From positions 62,001-126,000 of the forward strand of contig CAYGUA010000006.1 in the NCBI GenBank assembly GCA_964353015.1: a stretch of DNA of 64,000 bases, given 5' to 3'. Each line of letters begins with the position of its first letter. The first letter of the stretch is position 1. The notes below the pieces were generated by a model. That model had not been told where the DNA came from. It did not search any database and saw nothing but the letters and a program-made list of their open reading frames with translations. The stretch comes from JAMZMI01 sp964353015 (GTDB taxonomy: Bacteria; Bacteroidota; Bacteroidia; Cytophagales; Cyclobacteriaceae). Of the stretch, positions 17,199-26,206 are shown piece by piece. The position numbers and the translations under genes were made by a program.

Positions 17199-19148
17199 TC
17201 AAAACAGAAATATATACATCAAAATGACCATCACAAAAAGCATCAAAGCAAGCTGGGTTTGAATACCTGGAGCCTGCATCTTGGACAACAATTTTCCAAG
17301 CCATTTAAAAATACCAGCGAAAAAATTGACAAGTCCGTCAACAAAATACTTATCAATAATCCAACTAATTTTTGCAATCACAATCCCCACTACACCAATT
17401 CCGTCTACAACTTTGTTGATCACCTTTTTATCAAACCAAAAAGCGAAGTTACTCACGATTAAAAAACCTGTACTCACGAAATCATAGCACCTCTGCACCA
17501 TCCATCCTTCGAGTAATAAATTAAAAATCGGTCCATTATTCTGCTGATTGAGCTTGTATGTGGAAATCGAGATGGAACCCGGCTTAAATTTGAAATAACT
17601 CAATCCTACGCCTACAGAAACAATTAAAATCGAACCTACAATCAAAAACATCCCACCTTCTGCATGAGCTACAGATTGGATCACTCCATAAAATATATAA
17701 TTGGCTAAATACCACCCATGAGAATTAAAAGGATTCATTGATGAAAATATCCAAATAGATCCAATTGCTAATAAAGCAAGTGGAAGTTTCACTTCTTTAA
17801 AAGGCTCAAAATTATTCTTTAAATCCAGAATATATTCAGTCTTTGGCTTGTCAAAAAACACAATCAAAATCTGTCTGGTGATATAAAATGGAGTTAATAA
17901 TGCTGTAAAGAAGGACATAACCAAGACAGTTAAAGAAACAGGCGATGTTCTGTTCTCTTGAAACCACTCCAGCGTAGCGCCGAGGATGCCTTCTTTTGAC
18001 AAAAACCCAGATGTAAATGGCAAACCAGCCAAAGCCGCCCCGCAGACAATATAAATGATGAACGTAAAAGGGAGATATTTTTTCAATCCACCCATATTTC
18101 TCATATCCTGCGCATCAATATCGTGATTGGTCTTATGCATGAAATGAATAATATTTCCTGCAGCAAGAAAAAGCCCCGCCTTGAAAAAAGCGTGCGTCCA
18201 CAGATGAAAAATTGAAGTCTCAAAAGCACCTACCCCAACTCCCAAAATCATATATCCAAGCTGGGAAATAGTTGAATAAGCGAGTACGGCCTTAATATCA
18301 TTTTGAACTACAGCGGATAAGCCAGCCATTGTGGCCGTGAGACCTCCAATGAAAGCGATGACAAGAAGCACATCTTCAGTAAGGACAGGAAATACTCGCA
18401 CCAGCAGGTAAATACCTGCTGTAACCATGGTAGCCGCATGAATGAGCGCGGAAACGGGAGTTGGTCCAGCCATGGCCTTATTGAGCCATCCAAAAAACGG
18501 AAACTGAGCCGATTTACCAAAAGCACCTATCGCCAATGCTAGTCCTGCAAAAGTGAGCGTAAGATCACTTCTTAAAGGTTTTAATTCAGAAATATAAGAT
18601 TGATCAAATACAGTAATTAGCAGAATAATACCAATTAGAAAACCCGCATCCGCCACACGGTTTACCATAAAGGCCGTTCGTGCACTTGTCGCTTTGTCGG
18701 TTTCCTCAAACCAAAACCCGATAAGTAAATATGATGAGAAGCCAACCATCTCCCAAAACATAAACAATAAAATGAGGTGATCTGATGCAAGCAAACCGAG
18801 CATGGAAGTTGTGAAAAACCCCAACATAAAAAAATATCTCCTGATGCCCGGATCTCCTTTCATATAATGAACCGAGAAGATGTGAACAAGCAGTGAAATA
18901 AAATAAACCAGAGCGATGAGTGTAGCACTTAGCGAATCAATTTGAATTCCCATCTCCATCGAAGGAATCCAGCTCCATCTCAATATCACTGCTCCTTGCA
19001 ATAGTTGATAAATGGCTGCAATGAATCCAGCACTCATGAAAATGATAGTAGATAAATAACTTTTCCGATTAGGTAGAAAATAACCAAACAGCCCACCCAC
19101 CAATGGTAGAAAAAGAATCAATAGGATATGGAATAATTGGGCTTCCAC
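17199..19148 (-). CDS. nuoL: NADH-quinone oxidoreductase subunit L
   Basis: 649 aa, full length, with GTG at 19148 as start only 2 bp after nuoK. It is the distal antiporter-like pump of complex I with about 16 helices. Motifs: FWEMVGFSSYLLIGFW with the conserved Glu, GKSAQFPFFGWLNKAMAGPTP with the channel lysine, and IKAVLAYSTISQLGYM. The C-terminal ~100 residues contain the amphipathic lateral helix region and a last membrane helix (LALMLFVMVILMYIFLF). Confidence 0.96.
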   Translation of the reverse strand: MEAQLFHILLILFLPLVGGLFGYFLPNRKSYLSTIIFMSAGFIAAIYQLLQGAVILRWSWIPSMEMGIQIDSLSATLIALVYFISLLVHIFSVHYMKGDPGIRRYFFMLGFFTTSMLGLLASDHLILLFMFWEMVGFSSYLLIGFWFEETDKATSARTAFMVNRVADAGFLIGIILLITVFDQSYISELKPLRSDLTLTFAGLALAIGAFGKSAQFPFFGWLNKAMAGPTPVSALIHAATMVTAGIYLLVRVFPVLTEDVLLVIAFIGGLTATMAGLSAVVQNDIKAVLAYSTISQLGYMILGVGVGAFETSIFHLWTHAFFKAGLFLAAGNIIHFMHKTNHDIDAQDMRNMGGLKKYLPFTFIIYIVCGAALAGLPFTSGFLSKEGILGATLEWFQENRTSPVSLTVLVMSFFTALLTPFYITRQILIVFFDKPKTEYILDLKNNFEPFKEVKLPLALLAIGSIWIFSSMNPFNSHGWYLANYIFYGVIQSVAHAEGGMFLIVGSILIVSVGVGLSYFKFKPGSISISTYKLNQQNNGPIFNLLLEGWMVQRCYDFVSTGFLIVSNFAFWFDKKVINKVVDGIGVVGIVIAKISWIIDKYFVDGLVNFFAGIFKWLGKLLSKMQAPGIQTQLALMLFVMVILMYIFLF

Positions 19149-19150
19149 GG

Positions 19151-19459
19151 TCAGTCTTTCAATTGATCAAGTTTGTCCAGACTGGTTGTATGATATTGCT
19201 TAAACACATTCAATAAAATCGCGAGTGCAATAGCCACTTCAGCTGCCGCTAACACAACAGAAAATACTGCGAAGACCTGCCCTGACATTGAAGGATCATA
19301 TTTTGAAAATGCAACCAGATTAAGATTTGCTGCATTGAGAATGAGTTCAATCCCGAGCAAAACAAAAACTGCATTTTTTTTCACCAATACAATCAAAATC
19401 CCCACACAAAATATGAAAGCAGAAAGCACGAGATAAAAATTTAATGGAATACTGCTCAT
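19151..19459 (-). CDS. nuoK: NADH-quinone oxidoreductase subunit K
   Basis: 102 aa with three membrane helices, the family length. The two conserved membrane glutamates needed for proton transfer are visible in LLGIELILNAANLNL and in AAAEVAIALAI. ATG at 19459 overlaps the nuoJ stop as ATGA, indicating translational coupling. Confidence 0.96.
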   Translation of the reverse strand: MSSIPLNFYLVLSAFIFCVGILIVLVKKNAVFVLLGIELILNAANLNLVAFSKYDPSMSGQVFAVFSVVLAAAEVAIALAILLNVFKQYHTTSLDKLDQLKD

Positions 19460-19962
19460 GAATCTGATTTTTTGGCCAGGAATGCAGCACCAACCAATGC
19501 CACTAATAATAAAAAGGCAATGAGCTCAAATGCAATAAGATGATCTGTCAGATAAAGTACACCTATTTGTCTTGTTTGATTTATTTGTTCAGTAACTCCG
19601 TGTATCCATTTTTGATCTGAACTAATGATGGCTGATACCAGAAAAAACATCAAAGCAAGAGAAATAATAATGGCAGGAAAAAGCTGTTGATGCTCAGTAA
19701 ATACACCTGCCTTTTTAGTACGGTTCGATAGCATCACACCAAAAATCAATAGCACCACAATACCTCCGGCATAAATCATGATCTGAACTACAGCCATAAA
19801 ATCAGCACTCAAAAGCACATACAATGCGGCCATTCCCAACAGACTTATTGCAAAGGCAAATGCCGCGCGGATCACATTTTTGGTGAATACCATATAGATG
19901 ATCGGAATCGCTACCATACTAGCAAAAACGAAAAACAGACTACTCAACGGAATCTCCATCAT
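19456..19962 (-). CDS. nuoJ: NADH-quinone oxidoreductase subunit J
   Basis: 168 aa with five hydrophobic helices, typical of NuoJ. The third helix carries the conserved QIMIYAGGIVVLLIFGVM segment. Two adjacent ATG codons (19962 and 19959) could start it. Its 5' end overlaps the end of nuoI by about 20 bp and its stop overlaps nuoK by 4 bp. Confidence 0.95.
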   Translation of the reverse strand: MMEIPLSSLFFVFASMVAIPIIYMVFTKNVIRAAFAFAISLLGMAALYVLLSADFMAVVQIMIYAGGIVVLLIFGVMLSNRTKKAGVFTEHQQLFPAIIISLALMFFLVSAIISSDQKWIHGVTEQINQTRQIGVLYLTDHLIAFELIAFLLLVALVGAAFLAKKSDS

Positions 19963-20869
19963 TCTTCGGTTTTTGTTTTACAATAGGTCTGGGCCTGAAT
20001 TTAGGCCTTGGTTTTTCTTCCTTTCCTGCTAATTCTTGTGATGGGCTATTTTGCGCATCTGAAGCAGGTGTTACTTTTTTTGAATCATCGGAATCACCCG
20101 ATTTTTTAATCATGGGTTTGGGCCTAAACACAGGTTTTGCTTTGATTTCTGGCTTTTCTTCAGCTGTCTCTGCCTTTGGTTTTATTGCAGGCATTTTTGG
20201 CCTGAACACAGGCTTAGCTAATTTATGTTCAATCACCTCCGCAGTAGAAATCGAAGTTTTTTCAAGATCAGCAATTGCATCACCTTTATTTGCTTCTGCT
20301 AATTTCAATTTTTCAGCCTCTTTCTTTTTGTCAGCTTCATCCGCTTCCTGACGCTTTTGTGCAATTTCAACCAGACTCATCTCACCAAAAGCATATTTAT
20401 GATCTTTGACATCAAATTCGCTGAAGTCATATACTTTGGTCATAGTGAGGCATTCTGTGGGGCAAACGGTGGTACATAATCCACAGAAGCAGCACTTGCC
20501 CATGTCTATATCAAATTTTGCCGCATACAGCCTTTTCGGTGTACCGTCTGACGTCAGGCCAATTGTCTCAGTAGATTTTATTGGTTCGATATCAATACAA
20601 TCTACTGGGCAGATTTTGGCGCATTTGTCACAAACTATGCAGTCATCAATTTCATTGTGCAACCGATAACGACCAATATCGGGAACTGGGAATGACTCGT
20701 GTGGATATTGCAATGTGAATATGCCTTTGTCCACATCAAAATAATTTTCATCTGCAACTCCTATTGGTTTTCTTAGTGTTGTTGCATCTTTCAAATAGGT
20801 CAAAGTGAGTTTCAGACCACCTGAAAGGGTTTTAAATGAATCTTTGATGTTTTTCAGATAGCTACTCAT
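19940..20869 (-). CDS. nuoI: NADH-quinone oxidoreductase subunit I with long repetitive C-terminal extension
   Basis: About 309 aa from ATG at 20869, which overlaps the nuoH stop as ATGA; a GTG three codons upstream is possible. The first ~160 residues are a normal NuoI with two 4Fe-4S motifs, CIVCDKCAKICPVDC and the CCFCGLCTTVCPTEC block (CxxCxxCxxxCP twice), clusters N6a/N6b of the connecting arm. From residue ~170 it continues for ~140 residues that are charged, low in hydrophobics and rich in Lys/Pro, with KPVFRPK twice (about residues 219-225 and 245-251) and a related RPKFRPR near 288-294. NuoI is usually 150-180 aa, so this tail is a clear addition. Its role is unknown. Confidence 0.94.
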   Translation of the reverse strand: MSSYLKNIKDSFKTLSGGLKLTLTYLKDATTLRKPIGVADENYFDVDKGIFTLQYPHESFPVPDIGRYRLHNEIDDCIVCDKCAKICPVDCIDIEPIKSTETIGLTSDGTPKRLYAAKFDIDMGKCCFCGLCTTVCPTECLTMTKVYDFSEFDVKDHKYAFGEMSLVEIAQKRQEADEADKKKEAEKLKLAEANKGDAIADLEKTSISTAEVIEHKLAKPVFRPKMPAIKPKAETAEEKPEIKAKPVFRPKPMIKKSGDSDDSKKVTPASDAQNSPSQELAGKEEKPRPKFRPRPIVKQKPKNDGDSVE

Positions 20870-21921
20870 ATCACCCACAATTTCCAGATCCCTACTATGA
20901 ATATCAATAAAACCGACACTGGGGTCAGGTATTTCCAGCTAAAAGACATCAACTGATCCACACGCAAACGTGGATAGGTCCATCTAGCCATCATTTGGAT
21001 AAAGATAAAAAACATGGTTTTCCCTATTAACCAGAAAGCTCCCCAAACCGGTCCATTCGTGAGTTCTGCAAGCTGCAAGGAGCCAATGTTTGGTAGCGGT
21101 GAATACCAACCACCAAAAAACAAAATGGACGTAAGAAAACAAACAAGCAACATCATTCCATATTCGGACAACATGAAAATCCCCCATCTAAATCCTGAGT
21201 ACTCTGTATGATAACCTCCTATTAATTCAGATTCAGATTCGGGCAAATCAAAAGGCACACGATTAGATTCTGCTAGTCCTGATATAAAGAAAATAAGAAA
21301 TGCAATTATCAATATCGGCATTCTGAAAATATTCCAGGATAGAAACCCACCAATAGCTGTAACGTCTACTGTTGGTATTCCAAATAAATATGAGGGGTCA
21401 TTAGAATAAACACCTTGTTGAGATGTAATCATTTGCAAATCAAGGCTTTGAGAAACCATCACAACTGCCAATACGCTCAAACCAAGAGGTATTTCATATG
21501 ACACAATCTGAGCGACAGATCTCATAGATCCATATAGAGCAAATTTGTTATTTGAGCCCCAACCAGCCAATAGAACCCCTAAAACATCAAGGGATACAAT
21601 AGCCAATAAGAAAAATATTCCTGTATCAACTGATGCTCCTGAAATGTCTTTGTTGAAAGGCAAAATGGAATATCCAGCAAATATGGATGCGAAAACGATA
21701 ATTGGAGAAGCCAGAAAGAGCGATTTATCAACTGCTTTTGGAACAATATCTTCCTTTTGCAACATCTTTAACAGATCCGCCACAGTCTGAATTATTCCTT
21801 TAGGACCCACTTCCATTGGTCCGAGGCGGTTTTGCACAAATGCAGCAATTTTTCTCTCGCCGTAAACAGCCACTATCACGAAACCAAGTAGAAACGGAAG
21901 AAAAATTAAAAATGTGATCAT
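20866..21921 (-). CDS. nuoH: NADH-quinone oxidoreductase subunit H
   Basis: 351 aa, eight membrane helices, the quinone-site subunit of complex I. Signatures: GERKIAAFVQNRLGPMEVGPKG near the N-terminus (seen as ERKIAAFVQNR and GPMEVGPKGI), ESNRVPFDLPESESELIGGY with the conserved acidic loop, and ARWTYPRLRVDQLM. It is the first gene of this nuo block; nuoA-G are not upstream, where a 377-bp gap separates it from a divergent gene. Complex I therefore needs genes from elsewhere in the genome. Confidence 0.96.
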   Translation of the reverse strand: MITFLIFLPFLLGFVIVAVYGERKIAAFVQNRLGPMEVGPKGIIQTVADLLKMLQKEDIVPKAVDKSLFLASPIIVFASIFAGYSILPFNKDISGASVDTGIFFLLAIVSLDVLGVLLAGWGSNNKFALYGSMRSVAQIVSYEIPLGLSVLAVVMVSQSLDLQMITSQQGVYSNDPSYLFGIPTVDVTAIGGFLSWNIFRMPILIIAFLIFFISGLAESNRVPFDLPESESELIGGYHTEYSGFRWGIFMLSEYGMMLLVCFLTSILFFGGWYSPLPNIGSLQLAELTNGPVWGAFWLIGKTMFFIFIQMMARWTYPRLRVDQLMSFSWKYLTPVSVLLIFIVGIWKLWVI

Positions 21922-22298
21922 TTGGTTGATCGAAACTTTGGGTTCAATTAAAAGGCTAAGTTAAGGATGAAAAGTAGTAGGTGATATAGTAATTTTTAAA
22001 AGTCTGATGGATTGATAAAATATTCTGCATATCGTTCATTTTCTTACAATCCCTAATTCATAAATTAAATTTCATTGAAATTTTTGCAATAATTATTTGC
22101 AATTCTGAAAGAACTAAAACACAATTTTCGCAATCACCCTGGATAATGCGATTAGTGTAAAAATTCAAGCATTCGTCGAATTAATAGCTTAAAACTTTTA
22201 CAAAATTTGGTTTAGTACTTAATTTTGTCTCAGATTTTAGGCATGAGGAACCTGAAATGATAAATTATTTAATTTATTAAAATTTTATTTCGAAGCAT
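21922..22298. other. Divergent intergenic region between nuoH and a secreted protein gene
   Basis: No gene is seen. It should hold the nuo operon promoter on the minus strand, which I could not pick out with confidence, and the plus-strand promoter at 22197-22227. Inverted repeat AAATTTC-ATT-GAAATTT lies at 22067-22083. The octamer TTTGCAAT occurs twice, at 22083-22090 and 22096-22103, 13 bp apart; the same word forms the arms of the palindrome at 34609-34640. Confidence 0.45.
22197..22227 (+). promoter_or_regulatory. Bacteroidota-type promoter for the gene at 22299
   Basis: TAATTTTG at 22220-22227 is a perfect TAnnTTTG -7 box. At the correct 19-nt distance lies TTTA (22197-22200), one base off TTTG. 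Predicted start near 22234, leaving a leader of about 65 nt. Confidence 0.55.
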
Positions 22299-22781
22299 AT
22301 GAAGAGGATATTACTACTACTATTTGTTGTTAGCTGCTACAACATCAGTTTAGCACAAGGTGATGATAAAATTTTCCAGTTTGAGATGATGGAGGATAAA
22401 ATTGATCTTTCATCCTTGAGCGGAAATCAAACTTTTGATCATTTTTTAGGAGTCGAGGTAGGTAAAAAATTATTTCTACTTCAAGAAACATACACCTGGA
22501 GATCTGAACCAGATCCAATGAAACCAACTCCTACAATTGTTATTGAAAAGCCAGAAATTTACAATAACATCAAAAAATTGGAGAGATACTACAAAAAAGG
22601 AATCAAGAAAAGTTTAATAGAAGAAGAAATAGCTAAATCTGAGTTTACAAAAATTTTAGATATCGCTTTGCAAGTTAGGTTTCAATCCACGGAAGATTTC
22701 GAATCACATCTTCAGGGTCTGAAAGATGAAGAAGATATTGTGGCTGTATTCTCGCAAAAGGTACAAATGAATTATTATTAA
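22299..22781 (+). CDS. Secreted protein of unknown function, 160 aa
   Basis: Signal peptide MKRILLLLFVVSCYNISLAQ, then a mature part of ~140 residues, hydrophilic and mostly charged, with FDHFLGVEVGKKLFLLQETY and a lysine-rich stretch KLERYYKKGIKKSLIEEE. No family is recognised. The cysteine in the signal region is not in a good lipobox. It stands alone between the nuo operon and a serine hydrolase gene, with its own promoter and terminator, so it is a real independent gene. A periplasmic location is predicted. Confidence 0.8.
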   Translation: MKRILLLLFVVSCYNISLAQGDDKIFQFEMMEDKIDLSSLSGNQTFDHFLGVEVGKKLFLLQETYTWRSEPDPMKPTPTIVIEKPEIYNNIKKLERYYKKGIKKSLIEEEIAKSEFTKILDIALQVRFQSTEDFESHLQGLKDEEDIVAVFSQKVQMNYY

Positions 22782-22802
22782 GATCTAAAATAAGAACTTA
22801 GG

Positions 22803-22831
22803 AAAGCCAATCATGATGTTTGGCTTTTTTT
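22803..22831 (+). terminator. Intrinsic terminator after the 160-aa protein gene
   Basis: Stem AAAGCCAA (22803-22810) pairs perfectly with TTGGCTTT (22820-22827) around a 9-nt loop and runs into a T tract. Confidence 0.85.
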
Positions 22832-22957
22832 ATGTCTTTTACTCTCTTAACAAAATTTACTCTTTCCCATCATTCATAAATCGCTGACACCAGTAGTGTA
22901 AACTAAGTGGACAATATGAGTAGAAATGCCTAATCTGCTCTTGAAATCAACTTTGAG

Positions 22958-24481
22958 ATGAAAACATTATCACTTACACTTTTATTTCTGTTCCCTGTTA
23001 TGCTTCGTGCTCAGGCTGATATGGAATCCATTGACAAGTATATTTCATCTGCACGTGCAGACTGGCAGATTCCGGGCATGTCTGTTGCCATTGTAAAGGA
23101 TGGAAAAGTTGTATTAGCCAAGGGTTATGGATTTAAAACCTCAGGAAAACAAGACGTAGTTGATGAAAACACACTTTTCGCAATCGCTTCAAATACAAAA
23201 GCATTTCTATCTGCAGCATTGTCCATTTTGGTTGATGAAGGTCAGATTTCGTGGGATGACAAAGTGAGAAAATATATACCTGAGTTCACCCTATATGACT
23301 CTTATGTGAGCAATGAAGCCACCATTCGTGATCTACTTAGTCATAGGGTTGGTTTGGGTACTTTTAGTGGCGACTACATGTGGTACAAGTCAAATTTGGA
23401 AGTCAAAGATTTAATTCTAAAACTCAAATATTTACCACAAGATTATTTATTTAGAAGTGGCTATGGCTACTCCAATCTCATGTACATCACCGCCGGAGAA
23501 GTAATATTGAGGGTGACAGGAAAAAATTGGGATGAATACATCGAAGAGAAAATATTTGACCCTTTGCAAATGGAAAGCACCATCACTTCCACCAATCAAT
23601 TGCAAAAATCAGGCAACATAGCCTCCCCGCATAAACCTTTCGAGGATGGCAATGAAGTATTGAGATGGGTGAATTGGGACAACATGGGAGCTGCCGGAGG
23701 CATCATTTCTAATGCCACAGACATGAGTAAATGGATGATCATGCAACTCAATAATGGGATTTGTGATGGTGACACCATTTTGAGTAAAGTCCAGCAAAAC
23801 ATTATGTGGACACCTCAAAACAATTTTAACCTTTCTGAAAAATCAAAAATGAGGATTCCCGGAAGACATTTTTCGGGATATGGTCTTGGGTGGAAATTAG
23901 AAGATTATTACGGAAATATGATGGTTTCTCACACAGGAGGTTATGACGGCATGTATTCCCAAGTTACTCTGATTCCAGATCTCAATTTAGGCATTGCTGT
24001 AATGACCAATTCGATGAAAAGTATAGCTTCACCTTTGTCATATTATATCCTCAACCAATATATCTCAAAAGAAAATCGGGATTGGTCTCGAGAATGGCTT
24101 GAGGAAAATAAAAATGCTTCTAGTGAACCAAGTCAAGTCCAAAAGATCGTGAATGCTCAGGTGAAAAAAACCAAGCCTACTTTACCAAATGCGGCTTATG
24201 AAGGTGTTTATAATTCTGGCTTTCATGGAGATGTTGTGATTACAAAATCAGATAAGACTTCCCTTCGAATAGCATTCAAAAATGCACCGGCACTCTCTGC
24301 TACCTTGACTCATTGGCATTACGACACCTGGCAAATCATCTGGGATGAAACACATGCCTGGTTTGATTTCGGCACAGTTCAATTTATACTTGACAATAAG
24401 TTAGATGTAAAAGGTATGAAAATCGATGTGCCGAATTACGACATATTTTTTGATGAGTCTGATTTGAAAAAAATTGAGTGA
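22958..24481 (+). CDS. Secreted serine hydrolase, beta-lactamase/esterase (class C-like) family, with C-terminal DUF3471-like domain
   Basis: 507 aa. Signal peptide to about residue 20 (LLFLFPVMLRAQ). The penicillin-binding fold has the three expected motifs: SNTK (SxxK) in FAIASNTKAFLSAA, YSN in YGYSNLMY, and HTGG in VSHTGGYDGM replacing KTG. The last ~110 residues (AYEGVYNSGFHGDVVI, then LTHWHYDTWQIIW) look like the DUF3471 beta-barrel often attached to such hydrolases. Members act as D-aminopeptidases, esterases or beta-lactamases; the substrate cannot be predicted. A periplasmic enzyme, monocistronic. Confidence 0.9.
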   Translation: MKTLSLTLLFLFPVMLRAQADMESIDKYISSARADWQIPGMSVAIVKDGKVVLAKGYGFKTSGKQDVVDENTLFAIASNTKAFLSAALSILVDEGQISWDDKVRKYIPEFTLYDSYVSNEATIRDLLSHRVGLGTFSGDYMWYKSNLEVKDLILKLKYLPQDYLFRSGYGYSNLMYITAGEVILRVTGKNWDEYIEEKIFDPLQMESTITSTNQLQKSGNIASPHKPFEDGNEVLRWVNWDNMGAAGGIISNATDMSKWMIMQLNNGICDGDTILSKVQQNIMWTPQNNFNLSEKSKMRIPGRHFSGYGLGWKLEDYYGNMMVSHTGGYDGMYSQVTLIPDLNLGIAVMTNSMKSIASPLSYYILNQYISKENRDWSREWLEENKNASSEPSQVQKIVNAQVKKTKPTLPNAAYEGVYNSGFHGDVVITKSDKTSLRIAFKNAPALSATLTHWHYDTWQIIWDETHAWFDFGTVQFILDNKLDVKGMKIDVPNYDIFFDESDLKKIE

Positions 24482-24639
24482 ATCTTATTTTTCCGTTAAA
24501 AAATCGATTCCAATTCAGCTTCAATCAAGATTAAATTGCACGAATTGGAGAATTCTCTGAAATAGAGAAAAAACTCAAAACTCAAAAAAATAAACTGATG
24601 GATGGATTATAAAATCGGTCTTTATATTGCTAAAAAGCC

Positions 24640-24676
24640 TATAAAAGAAGAAAGCCCGGCATGAAAAACCGGGCTT
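24640..24676 (-). terminator. Intrinsic terminator for the cystathionine beta-synthase gene
   Basis: An 8-bp GC-rich stem AAGCCCGG (24652-24659) / CCGGGCTT (24669-24676). The T-rich tail (TTTCTTCTTTTAT) is on the minus strand, so it serves the minus-strand gene ending at 24723. On the plus strand the stem has no T-run. Confidence 0.75.
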
Positions 24677-24722
24677 GCAAGTAAAGAGTTAGAACTTAAG
24701 CTAATAATTGGGATAAATATAG

Positions 24723-26096
24723 TCAATTTGTAATAGCAATCAAAAGATCACTTTGAGTAATAATATGAACTTCATTTTTATCATCCCTAACTAACACCGC
24801 CCTCATATCTTTATTAATCAGAGAAGAAAGAACATCAATGGTATTGTCCATTCCTACAAACCGAAATGATTCATCCATTATTTCCTTCACTGGCCTATTT
24901 CTTATGTCAGGATTTTCAATGATGCTTTTGAGGACTTTGGTGTCATTCAAGCTTCCTACAAACTCATCGCCATCTACAACCGGGATCTGATCTATACTAT
25001 TAAGATTCATGGCCATAATTGCTTCGCTCACCTTGGTTGTAATCTGAATGGTTTTAAGTTCTGCCTTGCCATTTTTTGCCTTGATGATGTCGCGTGCTGT
25101 TGCAAACTTTCTTGATTCAAGAAAACCATGATCCTTCATCCAATTGTCATTATAAATTTTTCCTAAATATCTGGTGCCATGATCTGGTAAGATTATCACC
25201 ATTACATCATCTTCATTTAGATTTTCTCTGGCGTATTCCAACGCCCCAAATACCGCAGATCCACATGACCAACCAACAAACAAGCCTTCTTCTCTGGAAA
25301 GCCTTCTGGTCATGATTGCTGCATCTTTATCAGTCACTTTCACAATATGATCCACCATGCCAAAATCCACATTCTTTGGTAGAATATCTTCGCCAATGCC
25401 CTCGGTCAAATAAGGATAAACTTCAGTTTGATCAAATTGTCCCGTTTCCTTGAATTTTTTAAAAACCGAACCATATGTATCCACACCCACAGTAATCACT
25501 TCAGGATTTTGTTCTTTCAGAAATTTCGAAGTTCCGCTGATGGTTCCACCTGTGCCCATTCCAGCAACATAATGGGTGATTTTTCCATCAGTATCGCGCC
25601 AAATCTCTGGTCCCGTAGTTTCGTAATGGGCTATGGTGTTTGATGGATTATCATATTGATTTGGATAAAAAGAATTTGGAATATCTGCATTCAGCTTTTT
25701 GGCTACTGAATAATATGATCTGGGATCATCTGGTGTCACATTGGTAGGACAAACAATCACCTCTGCCCCTACTGCCCGCAGCACATCCATTTTTTCTTGT
25801 GACTGCTTATCTGCCAAGGTGAAAATACATTTATATCCTTTGGCAATCGCCACCAAAGCCAATCCCATACCAGTGTTTCCTGATGTTCCTTCAATTATGG
25901 TCCCACCTGGTTTCAAAACACCTGATTTTTCAGCATCTTCTATCATTTTCAATGCTATTCTATCTTTAATGGAATTCCCAGGATTGAAATATTCAACTTT
26001 GACTAAAACAAGTCCTTTTATGCCTTTAGTCACAGAATTTAACTTGACTAAGGGGGTGTTTCCGATGGTATCGATTAATGTATGGTAGTAGTGCAT
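24723..26096 (-). CDS. Cystathionine beta-synthase (PLP fold type II with paired CBS domains)
   Basis: 457 aa from ATG at 26096 (MHYYHTLIDTIGNTPLV); 22 further in-frame residues upstream are hydrophobic and not family-like. The catalytic domain shows NPGNSIKDRIA with the PLP lysine (Lys44), GTSGNTGMGLALVA for the phosphate loop, and GTGGTISGT. The C-terminal ~120 residues hold two CBS motifs (INLNSIDQIPVVDGDEFVG-like and DMRAVLVRDDKNEV), as in SAM-activated CBS. It condenses serine and homocysteine, or may act as cysteine synthase; the CBS pair favours the former. Divergent from the GNAT-nitrilase gene. Confidence 0.9.
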   Translation of the reverse strand: MHYYHTLIDTIGNTPLVKLNSVTKGIKGLVLVKVEYFNPGNSIKDRIALKMIEDAEKSGVLKPGGTIIEGTSGNTGMGLALVAIAKGYKCIFTLADKQSQEKMDVLRAVGAEVIVCPTNVTPDDPRSYYSVAKKLNADIPNSFYPNQYDNPSNTIAHYETTGPEIWRDTDGKITHYVAGMGTGGTISGTSKFLKEQNPEVITVGVDTYGSVFKKFKETGQFDQTEVYPYLTEGIGEDILPKNVDFGMVDHIVKVTDKDAAIMTRRLSREEGLFVGWSCGSAVFGALEYARENLNEDDVMVIILPDHGTRYLGKIYNDNWMKDHGFLESRKFATARDIIKAKNGKAELKTIQITTKVSEAIMAMNLNSIDQIPVVDGDEFVGSLNDTKVLKSIIENPDIRNRPVKEIMDESFRFVGMDNTIDVLSSLINKDMRAVLVRDDKNEVHIITQSDLLIAITN

Positions 26097-26206
26097 GAAT
26101 GAATTTTGAATAAAAAATAAAGTTATCACAAATACGAACGATAGACCTGAGATGGGCGGCACTTTTTGCTAACTTTCAGGTTGATAAGAACGGAAATAGG
26201 TTTATT

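Noticed and set aside
24652..24676. Terminator for the plus-strand serine hydrolase
   Set aside because: On plus the stem has no T-run; the T-rich tail is on the minus strand, so it was assigned to the convergent gene.
25741..26088. A 115-codon plus-strand open frame
   Set aside because: Antisense shadow of the cystathionine beta-synthase gene.
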